The notes beneath the pieces were generated by a model. That model made no database searches. It was not told where the DNA came from and saw only the letters and a list, made by a program, of their open reading frames with translations. 33,980 nt of DNA from Fictibacillus phosphorivorans (lineage in GTDB: Bacteria > Bacillota > Bacilli > Bacillales > Fictibacillaceae): contig NZ_JAMBOR010000031.1 of NCBI RefSeq assembly GCF_023715845.1, forward strand, positions 1-33,980, written 5' to 3'. Both the position numbers and the translations under genes were made by a program. Below, piece after piece: positions 16,851 through 26,407 of this stretch; the first letter of the stretch is position 1, and every line of letters starts with the position of its first letter.

Positions 16851-18737
16851 TTAACGTGCAAGCTTAGCTAGTTTACCTTGTTCTAGATAGATCAGCAGGA
16901 TGGAAATGTCCGCTGGGTTTACACCAGATACACGTGACGCTTGCCCTACAGAAAGCGGACGTACTTCGTGCAGCTTTTGCTTCGCTTCTGTAGCGAGTCC
17001 GTTAATCGCCATATAATCTAGGTCGACAGGGAGCTTCTTGTTTTCCATCTTGCGCATCTTTTCTACCTGTGCAAGCTGTTTATCAATATAACCCGCATAT
17101 TTCACTTGAATTTCAACCTGCTCTGTAACCGATTCGCTTAAAGGCATTTCAGCAGGTGCTAATTTTTGAATAACAGGATAAGTAATTTCAGGGCGTTTGA
17201 GCAGATTTGCAGCTGACATTGGTTCTTTAGGTGCTGAAGATTGTGCTTCTGCAAGAACTTCTTGAACTTCTGCTGACGGTTTAATGGAAACATGTTCTAA
17301 ACGCTCAATTTCTTTTGCGATCTGTGCTTTTTTCTCCTCAAAGCGTTCGTATCGTTCTTGTGGTATCAGTCCGATTTCATAACCTTTTTTCGTTAATCGA
17401 AGATCAGCGTTATCGTGTCTCAATAATAGACGGTATTCAGCTCTTGATGTTAAAAGCCTGTATGGTTCATTCGTCCCTTTTGTGATCAGATCATCGATCA
17501 ACACGCCGATATAAGCTTCGGAACGATCAAGGATAAGCGGTTCTTCCCCTTTAACCTTTAACGCAGCATTAATACCTGCCATCAGTCCTTGGCCAGCTGC
17601 TTCTTCATAACCGCTCGTACCGTTCAACTGACCTGCAGTGAATAAGCCGCTTACTTTTTTTGTTTCTAAAGATGGCCATAATTGAGTTGGAACAATGGCA
17701 TCATATTCAATCGCGTAGCCTGCACGCATTAATTCAGCTTTTTCAAGACCAGGAATAGTAGCAAGAATCTTCTTCTGTACATCCTCAGGGAGACTTGTCG
17801 ATAACCCCTGTACATACACTTCCTCTGTGTTCTTTCCTTCAGGTTCTAAGAAAATCTGATGGCGCGGTTTATCATTAAAACGTACGATCTTATCTTCAAT
17901 AGAAGGACAGTAACGCGGACCGGTCCCTTCGATCATTCCAGAATACATCGGTGAACGATGAAGGTTCCCGTTGATCAGTTTATGCGTTTCATCCCCGGTA
18001 TAAGTCAGCCAGCAAGGAAGCTGATCTGTAATATACTCCGTCGTTTCGTACGAAAAAGCTCGGGGAACATCGTCACCAGGCTGTATTTCCGTTTTCGAAT
18101 AATCAATCGTTTTGCTGTTCACACGCGGCGGTGTCCCGGTCTTAAAGCGCACCATATCAAATCCTAGTTCCTGTAAGTGATACGATAAATTAATGGACGG
18201 AGCCATATTATTCGGACCGCTTTCATAAGCAAGTTCACCGATAATAATTTTCCCTCTTAAATAAGTACCCGTTGTTAATACAACCGCTTTTGCTTCGTAT
18301 TCTGCACCCGTCTTTGTAATTACACCTTTACATACACCGTCTTCGATCATAAGCCGTTCAACCATCGCTTGACGCAATGTAAGGTTTTCTGTATTCTCCA
18401 TTGTTTTCTTCATTTCATGCTGATACAAATATTTATCTGCTTGCGCACGCAGTGCGCGCACCGCAGGACCTTTCCCAGTGTTCAGCATCCGCATTTGAAT
18501 ATGCGTCTTATCAATGTTCCGTGCCATTTCGCCGCCAAGTGCATCCACTTCACGTACGACAATCCCCTTTGCTGGTCCGCCGACAGACGGATTACAGGGC
18601 ATATAGGCGACGGCATCTAAATTTAACGTTAAACAAAGTGTCTTTGCACCCATACGGGCTGAGGCTAGAGCGGCTTCCACACCCGCATGACCAGCACCAA
18701 CAACAATAACGTCAAATATGTCTGCTTTATAACCCAT
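16851..18737 (-). CDS. mnmG: tRNA uridine-34 5-carboxymethylaminomethyl modification enzyme MnmG (GidA)
   Basis: MnmG is the FAD-dependent partner of MnmE; together they install (carboxymethyl)aminomethyl groups at wobble U34 of certain tRNAs. The 628-residue protein has normal length. Visible are the FAD loop [12 protein letters not shown] (12-23), the [11 protein letters not shown] block with the conserved Cys near 49, and GSTPPR-like [10 protein letters not shown]. The C-terminal helical domain ends in the conserved [18 protein letters not shown]. The ATG at 18737 has GGAGGT upstream and follows mnmE by 21 bases, so both enzyme subunits come from one operon. Confidence 0.98.
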   Translation of the reverse strand: MGYKADIFDVIVVGAGHAGVEAALASARMGAKTLCLTLNLDAVAYMPCNPSVGGPAKGIVVREVDALGGEMARNIDKTHIQMRMLNTGKGPAVRALRAQADKYLYQHEMKKTMENTENLTLRQAMVERLMIEDGVCKGVITKTGAEYEAKAVVLTTGTYLRGKIIIGELAYESGPNNMAPSINLSYHLQELGFDMVRFKTGTPPRVNSKTIDYSKTEIQPGDDVPRAFSYETTEYITDQLPCWLTYTGDETHKLINGNLHRSPMYSGMIEGTGPRYCPSIEDKIVRFNDKPRHQIFLEPEGKNTEEVYVQGLSTSLPEDVQKKILATIPGLEKAELMRAGYAIEYDAIVPTQLWPSLETKKVSGLFTAGQLNGTSGYEEAAGQGLMAGINAALKVKGEEPLILDRSEAYIGVLIDDLITKGTNEPYRLLTSRAEYRLLLRHDNADLRLTKKGYEIGLIPQERYERFEEKKAQIAKEIERLEHVSIKPSAEVQEVLAEAQSSAPKEPMSAANLLKRPEITYPVIQKLAPAEMPLSESVTEQVEIQVKYAGYIDKQLAQVEKMRKMENKKLPVDLDYMAINGLATEAKQKLHEVRPLSVGQASRVSGVNPADISILLIYLEQGKLAKLAR

Positions 18738-18758
18738 GTGTCCTTACCTCCTTGTTCA

Positions 18759-20135
18759 TTATTTTCCTAAGCAAAATTGAGAGAAGAGCTGATCGATCAA
18801 GCTTTCTGAAACAGTGTCTCCGATAATCTCACCAAGAATCTCCCATGCTCTCGTAATATCGATCTGAACCATATCAATTGGAAGACCAGCTTCAATACCG
18901 CCAAGTGCTTCATCAATGTGGTGGATGGCCTGCTGCAACAATGCAATGTGTCTTGAGTTTGATACGTAAGTAAGATCCTGTGCTTCGATTCCGCCTGCAA
19001 AGAATAGGTTAGCAATTGCTTGTTCTAGTTGATCTATTCCCTCTTCTTTCACTAAAGATGTAGCAATTACAGGTGAGCCTTCCGCTAAACCATGAACTTG
19101 ATCTATGTTTAACTTTGTTTCTAAATCTGTTTTGTTGATGATTACAATCTTGTCCAATCCTTTGGCTGCACGAAATAGATTCTCATCCTCTTGGGAAAAC
19201 GGCTCATTCCCATTTAAAACGAGCAGAATTAAATCTGCTTCTTTTAACACTTTTCGTGACTTTTCAACACCGATTTTCTCAACAATATCCTCTGTTTCTC
19301 GGATACCTGCTGTATCGACAAGCCTTAAAGGCACTCCTCTAACATTAACGTACTCTTCAATAACATCCCTGGTAGTTCCGGCTACATCTGTAACAATGGC
19401 TTTGTTCTCATGAACTAAAGCGTTCATTAACGAAGACTTACCTACATTCGGACGTCCGATAATAGCCGTTGATAATCCCTCGCGTAGAATCTTCCCTTGC
19501 TGAGCAGTCTGTAAGATGGACTCTACCTCTTTTTTTACCGATAAAAGATTATGATTTAATAATGAATGCGTCATTTCTTCAGCATCGTATTCTGGATAAT
19601 CGATATTTACCTCGACATGTGCGATGGTTTCCAAAAGTGTCTGTCTCAGTCTGCTGACTAATGAGGAGAGACGCCCTTCCATCTGATTAAGCGCAACGTT
19701 CATGGCACGATCAGTTTTCGCTCTGATTAAATCCATAACTGCTTCTGCTTGAGACAAGTCGATTCGCCCGTTTAAAAATGCACGCTTCGTAAATTCTCCT
19801 GGTTCAGCTAGACGGGCTCCTTGCTGCAGAATGAGCTGAAGAACACGGTTAACAGAAACGAGTCCGCCGTGACAGTTGATCTCTACAACATCTTCACGTG
19901 TAAACGTTCGCGGAGCTCTCATAACGCTAACCATGACTTCCTCTACAGCTTGATCCGTTTTGGGATCAATCAGTTTTCCGTAATGAATCGTGTGTGTGTC
20001 AACTTCTTCAAGTTGCTTAGAACCTTTATACACGCGGTCAGCGATCGATACGGCGTCGGGTCCGCTCAGACGCACGATGGCAATCGCCCCTTCACCCATC
20101 GGTGTAGAAATCGCCGTAATTGTATCGTATTCCAT
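18759..20135 (-). CDS. mnmE: tRNA modification GTPase MnmE (TrmE)
   Basis: MnmE is the potassium-activated GTPase subunit of the wobble-uridine modification complex with MnmG. I start it at the ATG at 20135 ([10 protein letters not shown], 458 residues), 6 bases after GAGGTG; an in-frame GTG at 20144 is part of that ribosome site. It has the N-terminal tetrahydrofolate-binding domain (1-118) and a helical domain with an inserted G domain: P-loop GRPNVGKS (227-234) and DTAG switch. The invariant C-terminal CLGK (455-458) carries the essential cysteine. It is followed by mnmG in the same operon. Confidence 0.97.
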   Translation of the reverse strand: MEYDTITAISTPMGEGAIAIVRLSGPDAVSIADRVYKGSKQLEEVDTHTIHYGKLIDPKTDQAVEEVMVSVMRAPRTFTREDVVEINCHGGLVSVNRVLQLILQQGARLAEPGEFTKRAFLNGRIDLSQAEAVMDLIRAKTDRAMNVALNQMEGRLSSLVSRLRQTLLETIAHVEVNIDYPEYDAEEMTHSLLNHNLLSVKKEVESILQTAQQGKILREGLSTAIIGRPNVGKSSLMNALVHENKAIVTDVAGTTRDVIEEYVNVRGVPLRLVDTAGIRETEDIVEKIGVEKSRKVLKEADLILLVLNGNEPFSQEDENLFRAAKGLDKIVIINKTDLETKLNIDQVHGLAEGSPVIATSLVKEEGIDQLEQAIANLFFAGGIEAQDLTYVSNSRHIALLQQAIHHIDEALGGIEAGLPIDMVQIDITRAWEILGEIIGDTVSESLIDQLFSQFCLGK

Positions 20136-20154
20136 TTGTTTCACCTCAACTTCC

Positions 20155-20183
20155 CTTATAAATACGCTCTATCTATTTATCAA
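20155..20183 (-). promoter_or_regulatory. Possible promoter of mnmE-mnmG
   Basis: On the minus strand TTGATA (20183-20178) and TATAAG (20160-20155) are 17 bases apart. The resulting leader would be only about 13 bases, just enough for the ribosome site, so another start is possible. Confidence 0.4.
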
Positions 20184-20285
20184 TTAGTATGACCTTAAAT
20201 GACAGCTGTGATAATTGTTACGTAAAAATGGACATAAATATCCACAATAAAAAATAGTTTACCGTATTATGAGCCCGCAGTAAAT

Positions 20286-20316
20286 AAAAAGCCCCAGAGG
20301 AATACCCTCTGAAGCT
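20286..20316 (-). terminator. Terminator of the rnpA-yidD-yidC-jag operon
   Basis: On the minus strand AGCTTCAGAGG and CCTCTGGGGCT form an 11-bp stem with two wobbles around a 5-base loop. TTTTTATTT follows. It lies just after the jag stop. Confidence 0.85.
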
Positions 20317-20318
20317 TC

Positions 20319-20951
20319 TTATTTCTTAACTGTATTCTTGGGACGGATAACCACTTTACGAAATGGTTCTACCCCTTCTGAAGTGGTTTCAACATCTCTG
20401 TTTTCTTTGAGTGCCAAGTGAATAACTTTACGTTCATTAGCAGGCATCGGATCAAGCGCAAAGCTCTTTTTAGTGATGAACACCTTTTGAGCGGAATGCT
20501 CAGCAAGACGTTCCAACGATTCCTGCCTTCTGGTACGATAATTTTCAGCATCTAGAACAATTTTCACATGCTTCGACTCTGGATCTGAGTTTGCAACCAT
20601 ATTTGTTAAAAGCTGAAGCGCATTAAGCGTCTGTCCGCGTTTCCCAATTAAAATCGCAATTTTTTCTCCGGATAAATCAAGCACAAGATGATCATTTTCC
20701 TGTCGCTGAGAAATGGTAACGGGTACACCCATCTTGGATGTCACATCCTGAAGGTATTCGATTGCGGTTTTAACAGGGTCAGCTTTTACTGTTACTTCAA
20801 CAACTGCTGGCTTCCCGCCGAGTCCAAAAAAGCCTTTTTTGGAATCTTCAAGAATGTTCACTTCTACTTGATCTTTTGAAGTCTGAAGTTGTTCTAGTGC
20901 TGCTTCTACTGCTTCTTCAACCGTTTTCCCTGTTACCTGTACCTTTTTCAC
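20319..20951 (-). CDS. jag: RNA-binding protein Jag (KhpB / SpoIIIJ-associated)
   Basis: Jag/KhpB is an RNA-binding protein that in related bacteria works with KhpA in cell-wall and division control. The 210-residue protein has the Jag N-terminal domain (1-50, with KKGFFGLG at 38-45), a KH domain with IGKRGQTL (102-109) and an R3H domain around RKVIH (174-178). It starts with GTG at 20951, overlapping the yidC stop by 4 bases (GTGA), so translation is coupled. The pairing with yidC is conserved throughout Bacilli. A terminator follows. Confidence 0.96.
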   Translation of the reverse strand: MKKVQVTGKTVEEAVEAALEQLQTSKDQVEVNILEDSKKGFFGLGGKPAVVEVTVKADPVKTAIEYLQDVTSKMGVPVTISQRQENDHLVLDLSGEKIAILIGKRGQTLNALQLLTNMVANSDPESKHVKIVLDAENYRTRRQESLERLAEHSAQKVFITKKSFALDPMPANERKVIHLALKENRDVETTSEGVEPFRKVVIRPKNTVKK

Positions 20952-21721
20952 TTTTTAGCTCCCCCATCAACTTGGTTTTCTTTCTTTTTCATTGGGGCCG
21001 TTATGAAATATGTTTGTGCAATCATGAAGATGTTACCGATCACCCAATATAAAGATAATGCAGCTGGGAAATTAATCGCAAATACAACGATCATGACAGG
21101 CATGATGTATAAGAGCATCTTCATTTGCGGATTTGGATTGTCCATTCCGCCCATCATGATTTTTTGCTGCAAGAATGTTGTAAGACCTGCAACTACCGGC
21201 AAAATATAATATGGATCCGGATTACCTAGATCAAACCAAAGGAAATTGTGGTTTGCAATTTCTTCTGTACGCATGATTGCATGATAGAACCCTAAAAGGA
21301 TAGGCATCTGAATAAGTAATGGCAGACAACCTGCGAGCGGATTTACACCATGCTGCTGGAAAAGTGCCATTGTTTCTTGTTGTAATTTTTGCTGTGTATT
21401 AGCATCTTTTGATTTGTACTTTTCACGCAGTTTTTGAATTTCAGGTTGAATATCCTGCATGGCTTTAGAACTCTTGGTTTGCTTGATCATTAATGGAAGC
21501 AAAGCCGTTCTAATCAATAAAGTAACAATAATGATAGCTAGTCCATAATTTTGACCAGTCAGATCTGCAAAATATGTGATCAGCCATGATAATGGATAAA
21601 CAAAATACGTGTCCCAAATTCCCGTGCTGTCTTTTGTGATCGGATCATTCATCGATCCACATCCTGATAGGACAGCCATGAGTGCGAAAAGGGCAATCAT
21701 TAAACCTATTTTCTTGCGCAC
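20948..21721 (-). CDS. yidC: Membrane protein insertase YidC (SpoIIIJ/OxaA1)
   Basis: YidC inserts proteins into the cytoplasmic membrane alone or with Sec; the SpoIIIJ type is needed for sigma-G activation in B. subtilis spores. I start it at GTG 21721 ([11 protein letters not shown]), giving 257 residues, because AAGGAGG at 21736-21730 lies 8 bases upstream; an upstream ATG at 21754 lies beyond it. A lipoprotein signal ends in LSGC with the modified Cys at 21. Five membrane segments follow, and the conserved groove Arg is at 71 ([11 protein letters not shown]). The short charged tail is typical. It overlaps jag. Confidence 0.96.
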   Translation of the reverse strand: MRKKIGLMIALFALMAVLSGCGSMNDPITKDSTGIWDTYFVYPLSWLITYFADLTGQNYGLAIIIVTLLIRTALLPLMIKQTKSSKAMQDIQPEIQKLREKYKSKDANTQQKLQQETMALFQQHGVNPLAGCLPLLIQMPILLGFYHAIMRTEEIANHNFLWFDLGNPDPYYILPVVAGLTTFLQQKIMMGGMDNPNPQMKMLLYIMPVMIVVFAINFPAALSLYWVIGNIFMIAQTYFITAPMKKKENQVDGGAKK

Positions 21722-21759
21722 ACTCTTATCCTCCTTAAAAATCATAAATCTCATCTCAA

Positions 21760-21987
21760 TTATTTATTGTCTCTTTTTTCAGGCACGAGGTCAACGCCTC
21801 CCGGATGGAAAGGATGGCACTTGAGAATTCTAATAACTGTGAGCCATAGTCCCTTTAATGCACCGTGCTGTCTGAAAGCTTCTATACCATAATGCGAACA
21901 GGTTGGATAAAAGCGGCAAGAAGGCGGAGTCATCGGCGAGATCCACCGCTGGTAAAAACGAATAATCCCTATAAGTAAGGATTTCAC
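21760..21987 (-). CDS. yidD: Membrane protein insertion efficiency factor YidD
   Basis: YidD is a small membrane-associated protein that aids YidC-dependent insertion. The 75-residue product has the family pattern: an amphipathic N terminus ([18 protein letters not shown]), then [15 protein letters not shown] with two conserved Cys residues, and [13 protein letters not shown]. It starts with GTG at 21987, 3 bases after the rnpA stop, with AGAGGGTG as ribosome site. It lies between rnpA and yidC, the normal order. Confidence 0.96.
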   Translation of the reverse strand: MKSLLIGIIRFYQRWISPMTPPSCRFYPTCSHYGIEAFRQHGALKGLWLTVIRILKCHPFHPGGVDLVPEKRDNK

Positions 21988-21990
21988 TTC

Positions 21991-22338
21991 TTACACCCTC
22001 TTTTTTAAAACATTCGCTCGGTTTAATACGTGAAGCAGACTTTTTTCGATTTCATGAAAATCCATATTGGCTGTCGGTATTCTCGCAATAACGACATAAT
22101 CTCTGCCTGGCAGTAATTGTTCGCTGTATTTATGAAAAACCTCTTTAACCGAGCGTTTGATGCGATTTCGCGTAACAGCTTTTCCAACTTTTTTACTGAC
22201 AGACAGACCAATACGGAAAACCTCTTGATCCTCTTTTTTTAAACTGTATATAACAAATTGGCGATTAGCCGTTGATTTTCCTTTTTTGAAGACTTCTTGA
22301 AATTCCTCATTTTTTTTGATGCGCTGTTCTTTCTTCAT
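21991..22338 (-). CDS. rnpA: Ribonuclease P protein component
   Basis: RnpA is the protein subunit of RNase P, which removes 5' leaders from pre-tRNAs. From the ATG at 22338 the product is 115 residues, starting [20 protein letters not shown] and carrying the signature [17 protein letters not shown] 12 bases upstream (22350) overlaps the GGAG ribosome site and is less likely. The gene is between rpmH and yidD. A terminator-like hairpin separates it from rpmH, so it may depend on readthrough or its own promoter. Confidence 0.95.
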   Translation of the reverse strand: MKKEQRIKKNEEFQEVFKKGKSTANRQFVIYSLKKEDQEVFRIGLSVSKKVGKAVTRNRIKRSVKEVFHKYSEQLLPGRDYVVIARIPTANMDFHEIEKSLLHVLNRANVLKKRV

Positions 22339-22501
22339 TCCATTTAACACTCCATCAATTTAGGCAATCTCATTCCATTGTCCTGCAGTCTCTTCCAGTA
22401 TCGGTTTAATTTCGTTTTGTAAAACATGGTTTAGACAAAAACTGAGTGATTCTGAACGAAAAAACATTCAATAACGGAGTGAGCGGATCGTCTATAAAAG
22501 T

Positions 22502-22526
22502 AAAAAAAGACCACTGATGTCAGTGG
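22502..22526 (-). terminator. Terminator directly after rpmH
   Basis: CCACTG (22511-22516) and CAGTGG (22521-22526) form a compact stem with a 4-base loop. On the minus strand a seven-T tract follows after CT. It would end or attenuate transcription before rnpA. Confidence 0.75.
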
Positions 22527-22527
22527 C

Positions 22528-22662
22528 CTATGCGGATAACACTTTTCTTCCCTTTTGACGACGGCGAGCTAGGACTTTACGTCCGTTCTTTGTAGCCATA
22601 CGTGCACGGAAACCATGTACCTTCTTACGCTTACGGTTGTTTGGTTGAAATGTTGGTTTCAT
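22528..22662 (-). CDS. rpmH: 50S ribosomal protein bL34
   Basis: This very small basic ribosomal protein has 44 residues, starts [20 protein letters not shown] and ends [11 protein letters not shown], the standard bL34 sequence. It binds near the 23S rRNA core. The ATG at 22662 has GGGAGG upstream. It marks the left flank of oriC, as in B. subtilis. A consensus promoter lies at 22712-22741 and a terminator directly after the stop. Confidence 0.98.
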   Translation of the reverse strand: MKPTFQPNNRKRKKVHGFRARMATKNGRKVLARRRQKGRKVLSA

Positions 22663-22711
22663 GTATATTACACCTCCCTGAGGATATCTCTTATAAAAGA
22701 CAGTCTAATAA

Positions 22712-22741
22712 AGTATAATGAGTGACCCCTTCATTTGTCAA
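22712..22741 (-). promoter_or_regulatory. Sigma-A promoter of rpmH
   Basis: On the minus strand a perfect TTGACA (22741-22736) and TATACT (22717-22712) are 18 bases apart. It lies about 50-80 bases upstream of the rpmH ATG. Confidence 0.8.
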
Positions 22742-22928
22742 GATGGATTTTGTTTTCGTTTATTTCCTCCCTTTTTGCTGTTAATAAAAGTGGTTCCATT
22801 CCCTTCCACCTGAAATGCTTCTTCTACCTTATACCTGTTTTAGACGTAAACCGTTAAAGTTTCTCCTGAACTTAAAAAGTTAACGTTTATTATTCTACAG
22901 CGTTCTACAAAAAAACTTATAACCTGCC

Positions 22929-23261
22929 TGTGGACATCTTTTTCGACACGTTTTTCATTATCCACACCAATTATCGACACCTTTTACACAAAATCTTGTG
23001 TTGTGGACAACTTCTTTACACAAGGTATGGGCGTTGTGGATAAGTAACAATAATCCGTTGCCAAGCTTGCTTTTTTTTGATATGCTTGTTGTGTTTTAAC
23101 TCGTTAATAACTTCTCAGCTATACAAAGTTATGCACATCCTGTGGATAAAGTTGTGGACAGTTTAAATCCGCTGTTTAAAAGGTTGTCCACAAACACTGT
23201 ATGGCTGTTTGTAATCCTATTATCTACTATATTAATTATCATTCACATTTCTTGTGGACTT
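22929..23261. other. oriC: oriC part 1: DnaA-box cluster upstream of dnaA
   Basis: DnaA boxes (TTATCCACA or its complement) are dense here. Perfect copies are at 22958-22966, 23035-23043 and 23141-23149. One-mismatch copies are at 22971-22979, 23002-23010, 23129-23137 and 23184-23192. Weaker ones are at 22929-22937, 23153-23161 and 23253-23261. The 702-base gap between rpmH and dnaA holds no gene. By analogy with B. subtilis, DnaA binding here both assembles the origin complex and represses dnaA. Confidence 0.93.
22942..22948. promoter_or_regulatory. Spo0A-type box in oriC
   Basis: TTCGACA is the complement of the 0A box TGTCGAA and lies between DnaA boxes; ATCGACA at 22973-22979 is a one-mismatch second copy overlapping a DnaA box. 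Spo0A binds oriC boxes in B. subtilis. A 7-bp match is weak evidence on its own. Confidence 0.4.
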
Positions 23262-23364
23262 TTATTTTTATGCATAGGCATTCACTACTTGTACAAACCT
23301 TAAACAACAGGGTGGACGACTGTTTAAATAGGATTGAATTAAAGAGATAAGGGGGGTAAATTGG

Positions 23365-24720
23365 TTGGAAAACATTAATGACTTATGGTCCAAAGCACTT
23401 GCGGCTATAGAAACAAAAGTCAGTAAGCCTAGCTTTGAAACCTGGTTAAAGTCAACTACAGCTCATGCATTGCAAAATGATACGCTTGTGATCACAGCGC
23501 CTAATGAATTTGCACGAGATTGGCTGGAATCCAGGTATGCTGGCATTATTTCAGAGACCTTATTGGACGTCACAGGCGCAGCATTAGATGTAAAATTCAT
23601 CATTCCACAAAATCAGTCAGATTTAGACCTGGACTTGGAGCTGGCGATGAAAAAGGCACCTAAAACGCCAAAAGAGCCTCATGAAGAAGTGTCTCAAAGT
23701 ATGCTAAACCCTAAATATACGTTTGATCGGTTTGTTATCGGTTCTGGAAACCGTTTTGCGCATGCTGCGTCATTAGCTGTAGCAGAAGCACCGGCAAAAG
23801 CCTACAACCCGCTATTTATTTATGGTGGAGTAGGATTAGGTAAAACGCATCTAATGCATGCGATCGGACATTATGTACTGGAACATAATCCAGGGGCAAA
23901 AGTGGTTTATCTGTCATCAGAAAAATTTACAAATGAATTCATAAATTCCATTCGTGATAATAAAACTGTCGAATTTCGCAATAAGTTCCGAAGTGTGGAC
24001 GTGCTTTTAATAGATGATATTCAATTCCTTGCGGGAAAAGAACAAACGCAAGAGGAATTTTTCCATACATTCAATGCACTGCATGAAGAAAGCAAACAGA
24101 TTGTCATCTCAAGTGATAGACCTCCAAAGGAGATCCCTACACTAGAGGACAGACTCCGTTCACGTTTTGAATGGGGATTAATCACAGATATTACTCCGCC
24201 AGATTTGGAGACAAGAATCGCGATCTTGCGAAAAAAGGCGAAAGCTGAAGGCCTTGATATACCGAATGAAGTGATGCTTTATATCGCAAACCAAATAGAT
24301 ACAAACATCCGTGAACTTGAAGGTGCACTTATACGAGTTGTTGCTTATTCTTCTTTAATTAATCAAGACATGAACGCAGATCTCGCTGCAGAAGCACTGC
24401 GAGATATTATACCGTCAGCAAAACCAAGAACGCTAACCATTCATCATATACAAGAAGTAGTCGGCAAGCATTTTAATGTTAAGCTCGAAGATTTCACAGC
24501 GAAAAAGAGAACAAAATCTGTTGCCTTTCCAAGACAGATCGCCATGTATCTCTCACGTGAATTGACTGATAACTCCCTTCCTAAAATAGGGGAAGAGTTT
24601 GGGGGCCGTGATCATACAACGGTTCTTCATGCACATGAAAAGATTTCAACACTGCTTATTACAGATCAAGTGCTGCAAAAGAAAATACAAGAAATTCATG
24701 ATCAGTTAAAATCAATCTAA
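23365..24720 (+). CDS. dnaA: Chromosomal replication initiator DnaA
   Basis: DnaA is the AAA+ initiator that binds DnaA boxes, opens the origin and loads the helicase. The 451-residue protein has domain I (1-82), a short acidic linker (about 83-112), and an AAA+ core with Walker A GGVGLGKT (154-161) and Walker B LLIDDIQ (214-220). Domain IV has the DNA-binding signature [12 protein letters not shown] near residue 413. It starts with TTG at 23365, about 8 bases after AAGGGGGG, and matches the B. subtilis start MENI-DLW. The rare start codon may limit synthesis. It is flanked by DnaA-box clusters on both sides, implying autoregulation. Confidence 0.98.
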   Translation: MENINDLWSKALAAIETKVSKPSFETWLKSTTAHALQNDTLVITAPNEFARDWLESRYAGIISETLLDVTGAALDVKFIIPQNQSDLDLDLELAMKKAPKTPKEPHEEVSQSMLNPKYTFDRFVIGSGNRFAHAASLAVAEAPAKAYNPLFIYGGVGLGKTHLMHAIGHYVLEHNPGAKVVYLSSEKFTNEFINSIRDNKTVEFRNKFRSVDVLLIDDIQFLAGKEQTQEEFFHTFNALHEESKQIVISSDRPPKEIPTLEDRLRSRFEWGLITDITPPDLETRIAILRKKAKAEGLDIPNEVMLYIANQIDTNIRELEGALIRVVAYSSLINQDMNADLAAEALRDIIPSAKPRTLTIHHIQEVVGKHFNVKLEDFTAKKRTKSVAFPRQIAMYLSRELTDNSLPKIGEEFGGRDHTTVLHAHEKISTLLITDQVLQKKIQEIHDQLKSI

Positions 24721-24737
24721 ATCGCAACCTTGAATAC

Positions 24738-24876
24738 TGTGAATAACTACTGTTGCTTTATACACAGTCTGTCCACATGTGGATAGGCTGTTCTATCTTT
24801 GTTTCAAAGGGTTATCCACACATTCACAGCGCCTATTACTATTACTACTATTTTTTTAAAAGATTTTAATTAATAT
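24738..24876 (+). other. oriC: oriC part 2: DnaA boxes, DnaA-trios and unwinding element
   Basis: DnaA boxes lie at 24738-24746, 24758-24766 and 24778-24786 (one mismatch each) and 24812-24820 (perfect). A GC-rich spacer AGCGCC follows. Next come six uninterrupted DnaA-trios, CTATTACTATTACTACTA (24833-24850, complement of 3'-GAT/AAT). An AT-rich stretch (24851-24876) then leads to dnaN. The order matches the Bacillus basal unwinding system, in which DnaA filaments grow from the last box along the trios. Confidence 0.9.
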
Positions 24877-24891
24877 CAGGGGGGTAAAACA

Positions 24892-26034
24892 ATGCAAGTA
24901 AAGATTCAATTAAACCAATTGATTGAAGCCGTTCAAGATGTCATGAAAGCTGTCTCCTCACGAACAACGATTCCGATTCTAACAGGGATCAAAATGGAAG
25001 TGACGTATGAAGGTGTGCACTTAACAGGTAGTGATTCTGATATTTCCATTGAAAGACTGATTCCGACTGAAGAAGGAGATCTCGTACATATTGAAGTTAA
25101 GCAAGAAGGAAGTGTTGTGCTTCCTGCTAGATACTTCTCTGAAATCGTTAAAAAACTCCCGAATGACACTGTAGAAATCGAAGTTGGAGAACGCTTTGAA
25201 ACAACGCTTCGTTCCGGAGCTTCTGAATTTAGCCTACTTGGCCTTGATCCAGAAGAATATCCGCGTTTACCGCAGATTGAAGAGAATCTTGTTTTTGAAA
25301 TCCAAAGTGATCTGCTTAAAACAATGATTCGTCAAACTGTCTTTGCGGTGTCCACCTCAGAAACACGCCCTATCTTAACCGGTGTAAACTGGACATTGGG
25401 TGATGGGGTGCTAAACTGTATTGCAACAGATAGCCACAGATTGGCAGAACGTAAGATGCCGATTGATTCCCAAGCGGAAGAGTTATCTTTTAGCAACGTC
25501 GTAATTCCCGGGAAGAGCTTAAACGAACTTTCAAAAATTCTTGATGAATCAGAAGAAAAAGTACAAATCGTTGTAACGAACAACCAGATTTTGTTTAAGG
25601 CTAAGAACATTCTGTTGTTCTCACGCTTATTGGATGGAAACTATCCTGACACTTCCAAACTGATTCCCTCTGAAAGTAAAACAACGTTTGTTTTAAAGAC
25701 GAAGGAGTTTTTGCAGGCGATCGACCGAGCTTCGTTATTAGCGAGAGAAGGAAGAAACAATGTTGTTAAGCTGGCAACACTTGATAACAAAACGATTGAA
25801 CTGTCATCGAACTCACCTGAGATCGGGAAGGTTTTTGAACATATGATCGCTGAAGAGATCGAAGGAGAAGAACTAAAAATCTCTTTTAACGCAAAATACG
25901 TGATGGAGGCACTTAAAGTGATGGACTGCTCTGAAATTAGCGTTCTATTCACAGGTGCTATGAGGCCATTCCTTATCCAGCCTGTTTCAGATGACACGAT
26001 CCGTCAGTTGATCCTGCCGGTAAGAACTTACTAA
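24892..26034 (+). CDS. dnaN: DNA polymerase III beta sliding clamp
   Basis: The beta clamp is a ring-shaped homodimer that tethers polymerase to DNA and binds many partners through a hydrophobic pocket. The 380-residue protein has the three-fold clamp architecture with segments starting near 1, 128 and 250. The family blocks ISSRTTIPIL-like AVSSRTTIPIL and FLIQPV...QLILPVRTY at the C terminus are present. The ATG at 24892 follows AGGGGGG. It is downstream of dnaA across the unwinding element and ends in a strong terminator. Confidence 0.98.
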   Translation: MQVKIQLNQLIEAVQDVMKAVSSRTTIPILTGIKMEVTYEGVHLTGSDSDISIERLIPTEEGDLVHIEVKQEGSVVLPARYFSEIVKKLPNDTVEIEVGERFETTLRSGASEFSLLGLDPEEYPRLPQIEENLVFEIQSDLLKTMIRQTVFAVSTSETRPILTGVNWTLGDGVLNCIATDSHRLAERKMPIDSQAEELSFSNVVIPGKSLNELSKILDESEEKVQIVVTNNQILFKAKNILLFSRLLDGNYPDTSKLIPSESKTTFVLKTKEFLQAIDRASLLAREGRNNVVKLATLDNKTIELSSNSPEIGKVFEHMIAEEIEGEELKISFNAKYVMEALKVMDCSEISVLFTGAMRPFLIQPVSDDTIRQLILPVRTY

Positions 26035-26041
26035 AATACAA

Positions 26042-26070
26042 AGCTGCCGGAAGACCGGCGGCTTTCTTTT
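26042..26070 (+). terminator. Terminator after dnaN
   Basis: AGCTGCCGG and CCGGCGGCT pair around AAGA with one wobble. TTTCTTTT follows. It closes the dnaA-dnaN unit. Confidence 0.88.
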
Positions 26071-26091
26071 CATTTCTAAGAGAATCGTTTT

Positions 26092-26120
26092 TTGGAGAAA
26101 CTAGAAAGAAGAATCATAAT
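26092..26120 (+). promoter_or_regulatory. Possible promoter of yaaA-recF-remB-gyrB
   Basis: TTGGAG (26092-26097) and CATAAT (26115-26120) are 17 bases apart, 60-90 bases before yaaA and after the dnaN terminator. The -35 match is poor. Confidence 0.35.
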
Positions 26121-26180
26121 TTTTTCAATCAACAACTTATAAAAAGCAATATTGATTACTTAAAGCAGGAGGTTTTCTTA

Positions 26181-26396
26181 GTGGAAAACGTAAAGATCAA
26201 TACAGAATTCATCACACTTCAACAGCTGCTGAAAACAACCGATGTCATCCAGTCGGGCGGCATGGTAAAATGGTATTTAGCAGAACATGAAGTTCTTGTG
26301 AACGGAGAACATGAAACACGCCGAGGGAAGAAACTATATGCGGGTGATGTCGTGTCCATTCCAGATGTAGGAGAGTTCAAGGTAACAACGGAATAG
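26181..26396 (+). CDS. yaaA: S4-domain RNA-binding protein YaaA
   Basis: This 71-residue protein is almost entirely an S4-like RNA-binding fold: [21 protein letters not shown], then [22 protein letters not shown]. The conserved GG and RRGKK positions are intact. The family is usually linked to ribosome assembly, but its RNA target is not settled. It starts with GTG at 26181, preceded by AGGAGGT. It lies between dnaN and recF, its normal place, and is 11 bases from recF. Confidence 0.95.
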   Translation: MENVKINTEFITLQQLLKTTDVIQSGGMVKWYLAEHEVLVNGEHETRRGKKLYAGDVVSIPDVGEFKVTTE

Positions 26397-26407
26397 GGGG
26401 AATCCCT

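Noticed and set aside
20239-20247. Single DnaA-box-like ATATCCACA in the mnmE upstream region.
   Set aside because: One mismatch and isolated; such 9-mers are expected by chance near AT-rich DNA.
25503-25516. Noc-binding-site-like sequence AATTCCCGGGAAGA inside dnaN.
   Set aside because: Only 11 of 14 positions match ATTTCCCGGGAAAT and the centre is a common palindrome. Not enough without binding data.
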